A DNA stretch of 31,321 nucleotides from a virus: IMG/VR virus record IMGVR_UViG_3300023110_000123, positions 1 to 31,321 of that record, one strand, 5' to 3'. The translations under genes were made by a program, and so were the position numbers. Below the pieces are notes generated by a model. It worked only from the letters and a program-made list of their open reading frames with translations, was not told where the DNA came from and searched no databases. Positions 10,201-19,500 of the stretch are shown piece by piece. Each line of letters opens with the position of its first letter. Within the stretch, counting starts at the first letter, position 1.

Positions 10201-13200
10201 TGCCAACGGAAAACTATTCCTCTATCTAAGTTATCATCTGCAGTTGGTGGTGTAGATCCACCTAAGGTAAGAACAGGGTCATTTAATGTCTGTGTACTTG
10301 TACTTGTAGTTGTACCTTGTACAGTCAAGTTACCAGTAATAACAACATTACCGCTACCGTCAACTGTAACTTCATTGTGATTGTCAATGCCTAAACTCGA
10401 TAAATTAATTGAACTTATTGCTTGTGTGTATTTGTGTGTTGTGATTAAATCACCATTTGATGGCGCAACATTAAATGTTATGTCGCCGGTAGTAGAATTA
10501 TAAGTATAGTCGCTTCCATCATCAACAAGAACACCGTTAACGTATACACTTACAGTTGAAAAACCTGTACCAATAGCAAAAACTGTCGTATTTCCATCTC
10601 CAGTATCTGTTGATTCTGTAAATGCAGTACCAGTTGTTGGATTTTCAAATCGTATCGCACCAGTTGTAGTATCTACATCAATATCAATACCTTGACCACT
10701 TACAAAAGTTAATGTATCAGTGTTACCGCTTACACTATAAGTTCCTGTTTCACTCCAGGTATACCCACTGTCTGTGTCAGTAACAATAAAACTTTTTACA
10801 ATGTCTTGCCCACTACCAGGATCGTTAGCTGGACTTGTATTTGTAATTCTGATAGCTTTGTTTGTGGTGTCAACATCAACATTAATGCCTGTGCCACTAA
10901 CAACATCAAAATTGTCTGTATTGCTACTTGCATTAATTGTGCCAGTGGCACTCCAACTGTAACCACTGTCTGTGTCAATAACATCAATACTCTTGAAAAT
11001 ATTCTGTACACTACCTTTATCTGTATTATCTACTAAAATTGATTTGTTTGTAGTATCAATGTCTAAATCAATACCGGAACCACTAACAAAAGTTATACTA
11101 TCAGTATTACTACTTGCTGTCCAGTTTCCTGTTTGTGCCCATGTATACCCACTGTTAGTATCTGTTACATAAACAGTTTTAATAATATTTTGCGAACTAC
11201 CTTTGTCTGTATTTTCAAATGTAATTGTATCACTAGCCGGCGTAGTGGTGATACTCATTCCAGTGCCACTTACACCCAATGATAGTGTATCAATGTTTGA
11301 ATCTGCAACAATGTCACTTTGTCCGGTTACTGCAATTGTTTTAAATGCATAGTTATCTGCAACTACAAAGTCAATACTGTTAGTTGACTGTGTTAAAACG
11401 TGTCCGTAAGTATCATATGTTTGTGCACTAATAAATGTGTTACTTGCAGAGCTTACATTAGCAACACTACTTGTGTCAGCATGTGCAATAGTGAAACTAT
11501 CTGTTGCTGCATCGCCAGTAATAACAATACCATCTATGCTATCAACTTGTGCTGCGGTAATAGTTAATGTATCAGTATTACTATCAGCAATTAATGCCGT
11601 GCCGCCAGCTGAAACTGTTTTGAATGCATAGTTGTCGCTGACATTAAAGTCAACACTGCCTGTTGCAACACTTGTTACATGCCCTTGTGCATCTACTGTA
11701 ATTTCATCTACAAAAGTATTTGCTGCGGCAGTAATAGTTGTGTTTGCACCTGATACATTATGCTGTACTAATATTGCACCTGCTGTAGTGTCTACATCTA
11801 AGTCAATTGCTGTACCACTTACTAATTTAAATGCAGATGAGTTAGATCCTGCGGTTATTGTTCCAGTTTCTGCCCAAGTATATCCAGCATCTGTGTCTGA
11901 TACTTCAATACTTTTAAAGATATTTTGTGCACTACCGACATCAGTGTTAATAATAAGTATTGCATCATTGGTTGTGTCTGCATCTAAATCAATACCAGTG
12001 CCACTAACAAGTGTAACTGTATCACTATTGGTGTCTGCAACTATATTTCCAGTTTCGGCCCAAGTATATCCGCTATTTGTATCAGTAACTGCAATTGTTT
12101 TAAAGATATTCTGTGCACTACCTACATCATCGTTAGTAATTCTGATTGCACCGTTTGTTGTGTCAATGTCTAAGTCAATACCAGTGCTTTGTACAAATGT
12201 AAAACTATCTGCGTTAGCGGCTGTAGTAAACGTACCTGTTTCAGTAAATGTAAATCCTGCACTACTGTCTACAACTGTTACTGTTTTAATAATATTTTGT
12301 GCACTACCTGTATCAGTGTTTTCAAATGTAAGTGCGCCTAATGATGTATCAATGTCTATGTCCATACCAGTAAGCGGTATTAACGTAATGCTATCACCGT
12401 TAGTAGCATTAAATGTTCCTGTCTCAGACATTGTAAAGCCAGTTGTAGTATTTTGTACAGTAATACTAGAAATAGTATTTTGATCACTACCTTTATCTGT
12501 GTTTGTCCAACGAATTGCTTTGCTTACACTATCTACATCGATGTTTAAGCCACTGCCACTAACATATGTTGCTGTATCGCTAGTTTGTCCTGCACCAACA
12601 TTTCCATTAGCACTCCAAGTATAACCGCTGTCTGTATCTGTTACAGTAAGTGTACCAAAATCATTATTAAAAACAACATTACTGTATGTTGGTGTAACTG
12701 TTTGTACGTGGCCATATGTATCAAATGTCATTGCCAATGCAGCAAGGAATTGGTTTGTGTTGTTGCTTGCAGTAAAGTCTGCTATAGTACTTGTATCGGT
12801 ATGTTCAACTCTTATAGCATACTGTGTCGTGTCAATGTCAATATCTATAGCGCCGCCACTCACAAATGTAAGGTTTCCTACATTACTTGGTGCTGCAGCA
12901 CTACCAGTTTCACTCCAACTAAAAATATTATCTGTGTCAGTTACTGACACAGTTTTATAAGCATAGTTGTCACTTCCAGTTAAATCGTCTGTTGTTAACA
13001 GTCGTAATGTACTGTAATAAGGTGCTTTGTTAAACACCCAATAATCATTTGGTTGGTCATAAAGTATAGTTGCGTTAGCAACATCAATTGTAATACCAGC
13101 GCCATCTGTTGCTGCCGCATTTGCAGCACCGCTAGCTAATGTAATATTAATGTCATCGACAACCATTTCTGTACTGTTAACAGTGGTCGTTGTACCATCA

Positions 13201-14783
13201 ATTTGCAAGTTACCTGCAATGACGACTGTACCTGTATTATCACCAACAGTAGCAGGATCAATTGTAAACGTTGCAGGACCTGCTAAGTAACCGCCAACTG
13301 TTAAATTTTGAGTTATTGTTACATCATCTGGTAATCCAATTGTAACTGATTGGTTTGCTGCCGTTGTTTCAATTTCATTTGCTGTACCAGCAATATTAAG
13401 AACTTGTGTTGCACTTTGTACACTGCCAGTTCCAGTATCACCCGAAGTATTGATTGTTACTGCACCTGCTTGTGCATCAACATATGCTTTAGTTGCTGCA
13501 TCTTGTGCTGCTGTTGGATCTGTAACATTAACAATTTTGTTATTGCCCATATCCAGTTCGCCCTGTAGTGTTACATTACCACTACTGTCAACTGTAATTA
13601 AATCATGGTTTGCAATACCTAGTAGTTCTAGTCCAACTAAGTCAGCATCACCTGTAAGCAATACTTCAATTGTGTCATTTGCTAACGGTGCACTGTTAAA
13701 TGTAATAATACCATTACTATATGTAAAGTCGTCTGTTAAACGAAGTAAAATACCATTTAAGAATACAAGTACTTTTTGCACCGAAGGTGCTTGTGTGTCA
13801 AATGCGGTTGTACTACCGTCACCTGCAAATTGTCTTAATGTAAATGCACTTTGTGTTCCGCCTTCAGTAGCACTAATAAACTGTGTACCATTATAAACAA
13901 GAAGGTCTTGTGCTGTAACGCTGTCATACCATAAATCACCAGTGTCTGGATTTGTAGGTTGTGAACCACCATATTGAACTGGTCTATCAAAACTAAGTTG
14001 GCCAAGTCCATCTGTTTTTAAATAACTTCCCGATGTACCGTCTAGCGATGGAAATCTATATCCACCACCAATTAAAAACCCTCCAGATGTATATGAACTA
14101 TATCCGCCACCAGTTCCATCTATACCAGTTGTAAGTGCTTGATCACTATATAAGTCTACTGTAGTTGTATCAATAACATCTACATAATAATCATTACCAT
14201 TAAGTTGTGTTGTTCCTTCAATATCACTAAAAGTAACTAAATCACCGTCAGTTAAATCGTGACTTGTTGAAACAGTAACACGAATAGGATTGCTTAGTGT
14301 AATACCATTGACTGCATCTTGTGGTGCAACTTGTAGTCCTGCAAAATATGGATCATCAGTAGTACGCACACCTTGACCAATGCTAAGTGGCGTGCCTGTA
14401 GTACCGTTACCATCAATAGTACCATCAGTTACAACTGCAGTCAAGGCGTTTGCTGTAGTAGCACCCAAGTTTGCGTCAAGATCTGTCAAAACTTGGTGTA
14501 AGTTGTTTGCAGTAGTATTAATAAAACCTGACGTATCTACAAAAACTGTGTCTTCGTCGACTTTTAAATCACTAGCGGAAACTGTCAAACCTGACAATGA
14601 GCTGTTAGTTGTTAACCAACTTCTAGTACCAGTATTTGTACTAGCAAATAAACTATTAGTTTGTGCAGGAAATCCTGCATCAGGTTCTGCATTTTGTAAG
14701 TTTAAAAAGTCATAACGATTAGCATCAAGTGATGTACCTGTAACTTTTTTAACTCTTCCGCTTAGTAAGTCGAGTTTACGCAT
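7230..14783 (-). CDS. Giant modular tail fibre protein (2517 residues) with tandem repeats
   Basis: Order of parts: an N-terminal domain (1-160); a segment at about 160-215 with SHDLTDGDLVTFSDI, also seen in the 1818-residue protein; a fibre module with FAGDGSTTAFDTQ and VLVFLNGILL near 317-380; then about 11 tandem repeats (607-1385). A second copy of the GDGxTT / VNGVL module follows (1386-1450). Then come DDNLDRGIVFRWHDG (about 1480), the HETYDLGASGSSWRDLYLSG module (about 1738), and many short segments of the type NVGIGTTTPSAKLQV (about 1970-2410). It ends in a globular domain (SAKFMIQITRGSEYQVTEA, residues about 2425-2517), probably receptor-binding or trimerising. There is no endosialidase-type autoprotease domain. 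The start has GGAG and lies inside the end of the preceding gene. Confidence 0.9.
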   Translation of the reverse strand: MRKLDLLSGRVKKVTGTSLDANRYDFLNLQNAEPDAGFPAQTNSLFASTNTGTRSWLTTNSSLSGLTVSASDLKVDEDTVFVDTSGFINTTANNLHQVLTDLDANLGATTANALTAVVTDGTIDGNGTTGTPLSIGQGVRTTDDPYFAGLQVAPQDAVNGITLSNPIRVTVSTSHDLTDGDLVTFSDIEGTTQLNGNDYYVDVIDTTTVDLYSDQALTTGIDGTGGGYSSYTSGGFLIGGGYRFPSLDGTSGSYLKTDGLGQLSFDRPVQYGGSQPTNPDTGDLWYDSVTAQDLLVYNGTQFISATEGGTQSAFTLRQFAGDGSTTAFDTQAPSVQKVLVFLNGILLRLTDDFTYSNGIITFNSAPLANDTIEVLLTGDADLVGLELLGIANHDLITVDSSGNVTLQGELDMGNNKIVNVTDPTAAQDAATKAYVDAQAGAVTINTSGDTGTGSVQSATQVLNIAGTANEIETTAANQSVTIGLPDDVTITQNLTVGGYLAGPATFTIDPATVGDNTGTVVIAGNLQIDGTTTTVNSTEMVVDDINITLASGAANAAATDGAGITIDVANATILYDQPNDYWVFNKAPYYSTLRLLTTDDLTGSDNYAYKTVSVTDTDNIFSWSETGSAAAPSNVGNLTFVSGGAIDIDIDTTQYAIRVEHTDTSTIADFTASNNTNQFLAALAMTFDTYGHVQTVTPTYSNVVFNNDFGTLTVTDTDSGYTWSANGNVGAGQTSDTATYVSGSGLNIDVDSVSKAIRWTNTDKGSDQNTISSITVQNTTTGFTMSETGTFNATNGDSITLIPLTGMDIDIDTSLGALTFENTDTGSAQNIIKTVTVVDSSAGFTFTETGTFTTAANADSFTFVQSTGIDLDIDTTNGAIRITNDDVGSAQNIFKTIAVTDTNSGYTWAETGNIVADTNSDTVTLVSGTGIDLDADTTNDAILIINTDVGSAQNIFKSIEVSDTDAGYTWAETGTITAGSNSSAFKLVSGTAIDLDVDTTAGAILVQHNVSGANTTITAAANTFVDEITVDAQGHVTSVATGSVDFNVSDNYAFKTVSAGGTALIADSNTDTLTITAAQVDSIDGIVITGDAATDSFTIAHADTSSVANVSSASNTFISAQTYDTYGHVLTQSTNSIDFVVADNYAFKTIAVTGQSDIVADSNIDTLSLGVSGTGMSITTTPASDTITFENTDKGSSQNIIKTVYVTDTNSGYTWAQTGNWTASSNTDSITFVSGSGIDLDIDTTNKSILVDNTDKGSVQNIFKSIDVIDTDSGYSWSATGTINASSNTDNFDVVSGTGINVDVDTTNKAIRITNTSPANDPGSGQDIVKSFIVTDTDSGYTWSETGTYSVSGNTDTLTFVSGQGIDIDVDTTTGAIRFENPTTGTAFTESTDTGDGNTTVFAIGTGFSTVSVYVNGVLVDDGSDYTYNSTTGDITFNVAPSNGDLITTHKYTQAISSINLSSLGIDNHNEVTVDGSGNVVITGNLTVQGTTTSTSTQTLNDPVLTLGGSTPPTADDNLDRGIVFRWHDGSAAKVGFFGFDDTDYDFMFIPDSSGTNAFDPAGAGPFTLADYGGAKFKHVIGQNIRMGYTGANEIDTSSGNLTIDSAGGTTTLDDNVSVSGTLGVTNTATFSGTVQANNGITVDGTAFIVANSTGNVTTAGTLNVAGLASLDGGIDMDGVFTVANTTGHTETTGNLTVGGNTVLNGNVDIGNAATDTVTVNADIDSHLIPSQHETYDLGASGSSWRDLYLSGSSIFLGNATITETNGKITVGAVEGTPIGSVTPSTGAFTTLSANSLDVSGATGIDGNFDINTNKFTVASATGNTAIAGTLSSAAATFTSAKVSDLTDNRIVIVGTSGELEDDANFRFDGTNFDIGAASSETFRVVVSSGAVTASGDITATGGTLGNIKVGVTGNNEIDTSSGNLTIDSAGGTTTIDDILSVSGNAGFSSNVTITGDLTVDTTTFAVDASANNVGIGTTTPSAKLQVVAGDNATTGPIINLAGSAVNQVESGRIRFTEGPMGASPLFQGAYIHYDGSANYLKLGTHDANSSDTADDVDAIYVPRGAARVGIGKTPAAGIELDVNGDLQTSGSATIGTGATFDTDTLVVDATNDRVGINTASPRAGFALDVVGGVLVTGSGGVMLNQTPATTPMGIEYYDSSTNVKDGLQITSWGSTHVIIDTDNNDSDRYFSISKDAVNIDGSTELFRVEEGGNVGMGTTDPGRQLHVYDTGATVALKAEAGDGNQASLDLKNTEGEFRLITDAGELKIYDQGDSAYRLVMDTTGDIGIGTETVNAKLHMYTGGLGANTGTTDMLRLELNRSDHGATPSGPAILFKDQDTNNLTNQARIKMLTVNDTDFGDNDEAASNLVFETTNGGSASDKMIITGRGDIGIGTVNPTAKLDVEGSIRLQSVNRDYVTSTLTTTTETAVATLSSTTYRSAKFMIQITRGSEYQVTEALMIHDGIDAFVTVYGTMFTGSAALATFDADLSGGSMRLLATSATTASTVYKISLTAIDT
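10629..12965 (-). repeat. About 11 tandem coding repeats of 55-100 residues in the giant fibre
   Basis: The units read approximately (I/Y)-x-K-(T/S)-(I/V)-x-V-x-D-T-(D/N)-S-G-Y-T-W-x-E-T-G, then a variable loop, then VSGTGIDLDxDTTNxAI and a linker NTDxGSAQN. Most are 55-65 residues; three (the first, sixth and seventh) are longer because they carry an additional segment like NTFISAQTYDTYGHVLT. Two units are degenerate and lack the GYTW half. Each good unit carries an alternating Asp tract (D-x-D-x-D-T-T) that could bind Ca2+. The repeats span about 779 residues and are divergent at the DNA level, so they are old rather than recent duplications. Confidence 0.88.
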
Positions 14784-15117
14784 TTAGTGACTCCAGGATA
14801 CTTAATGTAAGTTTGAATGTACTATTCGCACTTGCTACTGCTTTTACACTATCTCCATCTTCAAGTATGAGTTTACCTGTAAGCAAACTTGCTGCATCTG
14901 CTTCAGGAATATTAAAGGTTTTAACAAGCTCAGTTTCTACCGCTGCACTAGTATCATAATGACTAAATGTTACAGTTTCAGTACTAGTACTTGCAACGTT
15001 GGCTACTTGTGCCATTAGAACAATACCTGTAAATCCTGTTGGTGCAGTATATACAACTGTATTACTTGTTGTTATATCAAATGTTACTGTTTTAAAAACG
15101 TTTAATGGTGTTGCCAT
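14776..15117 (-). CDS. Small beta-rich virion-associated protein of unknown function
   Basis: I do not recognise a named family for this 113-residue protein. It starts MATPLNVFKTVTFDITTSN, is predicted to be mostly beta strand, has no Cys, no signal peptide and no membrane segment, and ends in TLSILESLNA. The sequence TVVYTAPTGFTGIVLMAQV is the sort of jelly-roll-like segment seen in small phage structural proteins. It lies two bases after the beta-helix gene and overlaps the giant fibre gene by eight bases, so it is probably co-translated with both. A small tail, fibre-tip or chaperone role is a guess from context. Confidence 0.78.
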   Translation of the reverse strand: MATPLNVFKTVTFDITTSNTVVYTAPTGFTGIVLMAQVANVASTSTETVTFSHYDTSAAVETELVKTFNIPEADAASLLTGKLILEDGDSVKAVASANSTFKLTLSILESLNA

Positions 15118-15119
15118 AG

Positions 15120-16451
15120 TTAACTCTCAATCGCTAGAATATATGGTGTTAGAACTGCAAATAGTGATCTGTCAAAAGTTGTACCTTCAATAATACCAGC
15201 ACTTGCATTAATAAGCAAATCGCCGCCAATTCTAAAGTCACCTTTTTGGTCAGTACTAGTAAAGAATACCTGCCCTTGACCATCACTGTCTTCAACTACT
15301 TCGTTTGCTTGTACTGGGAAGCCACCATTTTCTGGTAACGCACTAGTAAAGTTGTTACCACTTCCCACATATTCAAATGTAATACTACTTGCTTGAATTA
15401 AACTTCTTTCGTAAAAGTTTACGCCAGCGCCGCTACTAACATTTGTTTCAAAAGTTTCTAGTATAGTAACATCGCTTGATCCTGCACTTAATGCAGTACT
15501 TGCTTCAACAGTATAGTAACGAGCGTCTCCATCAATTTTAATGGCATCGCCGTATTTTGGTCTTGTTGATAAACTACCAATTGTTACTGTATTTCCTGTT
15601 TCAACTGTATTTGTTGTTGTGCTACCAGTATATAAACTTGCACTTTTACCGGTTGCTCTTAATCCGTATGTTCCAAAACTTGCGTTACTGTTAGTAAGTG
15701 AACATTGTCCGCCGCTTTCGCATAAAATACCATCTTGACAAGCAACTGTAAAGATACTAACTAACTGTGCATATCCTCTGTTTAAGATGTGTACACCAGT
15801 ACCACCTAAGTTAATTTGTGTAAATGCATCGCTAACCATACTGCGTGTTCCGCTTGCTAGTGATCCATCGATTTTCATACCTACACCATCGCTAGTGATA
15901 CTCGAGCAGTTTTGTACGTAAGGACTTGTAGTAATTGCTCCTGCACCTGCTGCTGGAAATGCTACTGCCGCAGCACCAGTTGTGTGTCCACGGAACGTGA
16001 CACCAGCAATATAGCAAGCATTGTTTAAATGTAAAATGTCATTGGTTGCAACCGCACCCCGTATAGTTGTGCTTCTAAGATTATCGCCAATAATAGTAAC
16101 ACCTGCAGGAATAACTAATGGATTATTTGCAACTGTATGATCGCCTGATTTAACAAAAATTGTATCACCTGATGTTGCAACTGCAACGGCAGCGTTTAAT
16201 GTAGCAAACGCTTCTGCAATAGTGTCACCGTCTAGTGTGTCGTCACCATTTTCTTTAACGTAATAAACATTTTCAGCACTGTCTGGTCTACCAACTTCTA
16301 CGATAGATACTGCTCCACCAGTGCTTGTTTGATCTTGTTTGAAAAACATAACACCGTCATGGGTGTTGATTGCAACTTCACCTAGAGCAAGTTGTGCTGT
16401 TGTAGGCACTTTTCCAGGAGTCGCACTTCTTCTTAACTTAATCGTTGACAT
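15120..16451 (-). CDS. Right-handed beta-helix (pectate-lyase-like) virion protein
   Basis: This 443-residue protein begins with a fibre-base segment (IKLRRSATPGKVPT, then LALGEVAINTHDGVMFF) similar to the Mtd N-terminal domain, so it is probably anchored to the virion. From about residue 63 it has the pattern YYVKENGDDTLDGD, AFATLNAAVAVATSGDTIFV, PAGVTIIGDNLRSTTIRG, typical of the single-stranded right-handed beta-helix proteins used by phages as tail spikes. Gly/Ala/Asn-rich coils continue to about residue 330, and the end (GDFRIGGDLLINASAGIIEG) looks like a separate trimer or cap domain. No catalytic acid cluster is clear, so enzymatic activity against a surface glycan is possible but not shown. 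The ribosome site is AGAAGG. Confidence 0.87.
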   Translation of the reverse strand: MSTIKLRRSATPGKVPTTAQLALGEVAINTHDGVMFFKQDQTSTGGAVSIVEVGRPDSAENVYYVKENGDDTLDGDTIAEAFATLNAAVAVATSGDTIFVKSGDHTVANNPLVIPAGVTIIGDNLRSTTIRGAVATNDILHLNNACYIAGVTFRGHTTGAAAVAFPAAGAGAITTSPYVQNCSSITSDGVGMKIDGSLASGTRSMVSDAFTQINLGGTGVHILNRGYAQLVSIFTVACQDGILCESGGQCSLTNSNASFGTYGLRATGKSASLYTGSTTTNTVETGNTVTIGSLSTRPKYGDAIKIDGDARYYTVEASTALSAGSSDVTILETFETNVSSGAGVNFYERSLIQASSITFEYVGSGNNFTSALPENGGFPVQANEVVEDSDGQGQVFFTSTDQKGDFRIGGDLLINASAGIIEGTTFDRSLFAVLTPYILAIES

Positions 16452-16470
16452 TTGTCTTACCTTCTAACAC

Positions 16471-16503
16471 GGCTATATAGCCAGGCCCGGGGTTATATAA
16501 CCC
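16471..16503 (-). repeat. Two adjacent perfect palindromes in a leader
   Basis: GGGTTATATAACCC (16490-16503) and GGCTATATAGCC (16471-16482) are perfect palindromes separated by the seven bases CGGGCCT on the minus strand. They share the TATA centre. They lie between the late promoter and the start codon at 16451, before the AGAAGG ribosome site. There is no T-run, so they are not ordinary terminators; they could be protein operators, small RNA hairpins or processing sites. Confidence 0.85.
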
Positions 16504-16518
16504 ACTTTAGCTTAATAC

Positions 16519-16526
16519 TATTTATG
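16519..16526 (-). promoter_or_regulatory. T4-type late promoter CATAAATA
   Basis: The minus strand reads CATAAATA directly after the TAA stop of the preceding gene. It lies 67 bases before the next start codon, the longest leader among the six late promoters here; that leader contains two perfect palindromes. Confidence 0.75.
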
Positions 16527-19500
16527 TTAGTAAGTACCGCCGTCAATGTCACCTTCAAATAGTCCTGCTTCAATAGTGTCACTACCAGCAGTCCATTTGT
16601 CATTTGTTTCGTCCCAGATAAAGCTCTTTGTAGGTTCAGAACCACGTAACACTTCAATACCAGAATCTTCAGTTGGTGAAGTAACATTAGTAATGTCAGC
16701 ATTTAGTGTAATAATATTATCGCCAACATTTAACGTTGTAGTGTTAATATATGTTGTTGTACCGCTAACTGTAAGATCACCAGTAATAGTTACATTTCTA
16801 GTAACTGACAAATCACGTGATACAGTAGCATCATTTCCTACTGTCAGATCGTTTGTAATTTGTGCAGTATTGCCTACACCTAAATCATTTAATATTGTTG
16901 CATCAGTACCAACTTGTAATGTTGTACCAATAGTTGCGGCTGCAGTTACACCTAAATCATTAGATACTGTTAAATCATTAGTAATAGTAACATCGTCTGG
17001 TAAACCTATTGTAAGTGTCTGATTAGCTGCAGATGTTTCGATTTCATTTGCTGTGCCTGACAATGTAAATGTTTGTGTTCCAAGATTAACTGTACCACTA
17101 GTTGGTCCATCGCCATTAAAGTTTAAATCAACATTACCTACACTACTGTCAACATATGCTTTGATACTTTGTTGTGTGGCAAGTGCAACATCGCTGTCGC
17201 TCGCCATATTATCTTCATCTAAAATTCTATCGATTGTAGTGGTACTTGCTACATTTGCCATAGCAAGAGCAGTGATAGTAGTTGTTAGTACACCTGTAGT
17301 AGAGTCTAATACTATTAAGTCGTTTGTTCCGTCACTTATACTTAATGCATCAGCAGTATTAGCTGGTATTAGTATTCTATTTTCGCCTGTTGCACCCAAG
17401 AACTGAATATCTTCAGTAATGAATAAATCTCTCCAGCCTTTAGTTGCACTACCTAAATCATATGTATCTGTGACGTCTGGAATAATATGACTTGTTAGTT
17501 CGCCGCCTAGCGAAATATTATCTGTATCGGAATCACCAATGGTAATATTTCCACCAAGTGTCAAATTACCAGTAATATCTGTGTTACCTGTCAGTACATT
17601 AACTTTAAATGTTTCTGTTCCTGCAGCACCTATCATGAAATCTGTGCCATCATAACGTAGGTTGGAATCGCCTTCTAGTTCACCAAGTGCACCAGCAACA
17701 ACAATTTGATTATCTGTTAAATCTTCTACGTTGGCACTTGCTAATGTTGCTTGGCCGTCAGTTTCAAGTGTACTTACCGTATATACTGCACCAGTTGCTC
17801 CATCAACAGTAAAGTTTGCATCAACTTCAATGCCGCCGTCTAAACTAGACACGCCAGTAACAGTTAATGTGCCTGTCACTTCTGCATCATCGTCAATAGT
17901 AACAGTACCATCTGCGCTGTCGATTGTTAAATTGCCAGAGCTAGTATCTATTTCATTATCACCAGTAATACCAATTTGTATATTGCCTGCTGTAGCACCT
18001 GTAAATGTACCATCACCAAATGCAACATTACCTGCTGTACCACTAAAAACTTCACTGGCATTAGTTGCATCGGGAATAAATGTAAACACTTCAGCACTAT
18101 CATCATAACCAAAGAAGCCAAGTTTTGCACTAACACCATCATGCCATTTAAATTCAATACCTCTATCTTTGTTATCGTCTCCTGCAGGAGTTTGATCTCC
18201 CCCAAGTGTAAAGATAGGATCATCAATTGTAACTACTGTACTATTAACAGTAGTTGTTGTTCCATCAACTTGTAAATTACCTGCAACTTGTAAATCACCG
18301 GCTGTGTATGTATTACCACTTGCTTGTTGTACTGTAAAGTTACCAGCACCGATATTAAATTCGGTACCATCAAATGTTAGATTAACATCATCTTCTAGTT
18401 CGCCGGCGGTACCGACGATAACAATACGATTGTCTGTTAAGTCCTCGACATTTGCACTAGCAAGAGTTGCTTGGCCGTCTACATCAAGTGTGCCTGCAAT
18501 TGCTGTATTACCATTTGCAACTGTTACATCAAATGTTTCACTACCAGATGGACCAATATGAAAATTAGTACCATCGAAACGGAAGTTAGCATCGTCTTCT
18601 AATTCGCCTAAGTTACCCGCAATAACAATTCTATCATCGGTTAAGTCTTCTACATTAGCACTTGCTAGTGTTGCTTGCCCGTCAGTTTCTAATGTACCTG
18701 CTGTATAAACATTTCCTGTTGCATGTTGCACTGTAAAGTTAGTAACACCAACTGCTAGTTGTGTTCCGTCCCAAACTAAGTTAGCATCACCGTCAACAGA
18801 TCCTGCTGTACCTGCAAACATAATGTGTGTTGCTGTAACATCACTGATTGTTGCACTTGCTAGTGTTGATTCACCTGTTACATCAAGTGTGCCTGTGATA
18901 GCTGTATTCGGTGTGATTGTTATTAAATTAGCGCCTGTAGTACTATTAAAAACTATAAAGTCATTAGTTCCGTCTGTTATAGACAGCCCATCTGCTAAGT
19001 TAGTTGGAAATACAATTTCGTTTTCAGTAGTAGCACCTTCAAATGTTAATGCTTCTGTTAGATATATGTCTCTCCATGCTTTACCTGTAGCACCTAAATC
19101 ATATGAGTCTGTTACATCTGGCAATACATCAGAACGTATATCACCATTAATTGTAATTGTGTCAGTATCAGCATCACCAATTGTAACATCGCCAAGTAAA
19201 CTTGTTGCGCCGCTAACTGTTAAACTTGTTAAACTCGCTGCACCAAAGTCAACATCGCCTACTGTTCCGCTAAAAACTTCGTTTGTATTAGTTGCATCTG
19301 GAATAAATGTAAATTTACCAGTGCTATCATCAAAACCAAAGAAACCAACTTTTGCAGATGATGTAGGAGTATCATACCACTGGAATTCAATACCTCTATC
19401 TTTATTGTCATCTGTAGTTGGTGCTGCATCTCCACCTAATGTAAAAATAGGATCATCGATAGTAACAACTGTGCTGTTTACTGTAGTTGTGATGCCATCA

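Noticed and set aside
11632-12483. 283-codon open frame on the plus strand
   Set aside because: Antisense shadow of the tandem repeats; its own periodicity mirrors the minus-strand units.
10629-12965. CRISPR-like or DNA-level direct repeat array
   Set aside because: Repeats are at protein level, divergent in DNA, in frame within one gene, and have no constant repeat/spacer spacing.
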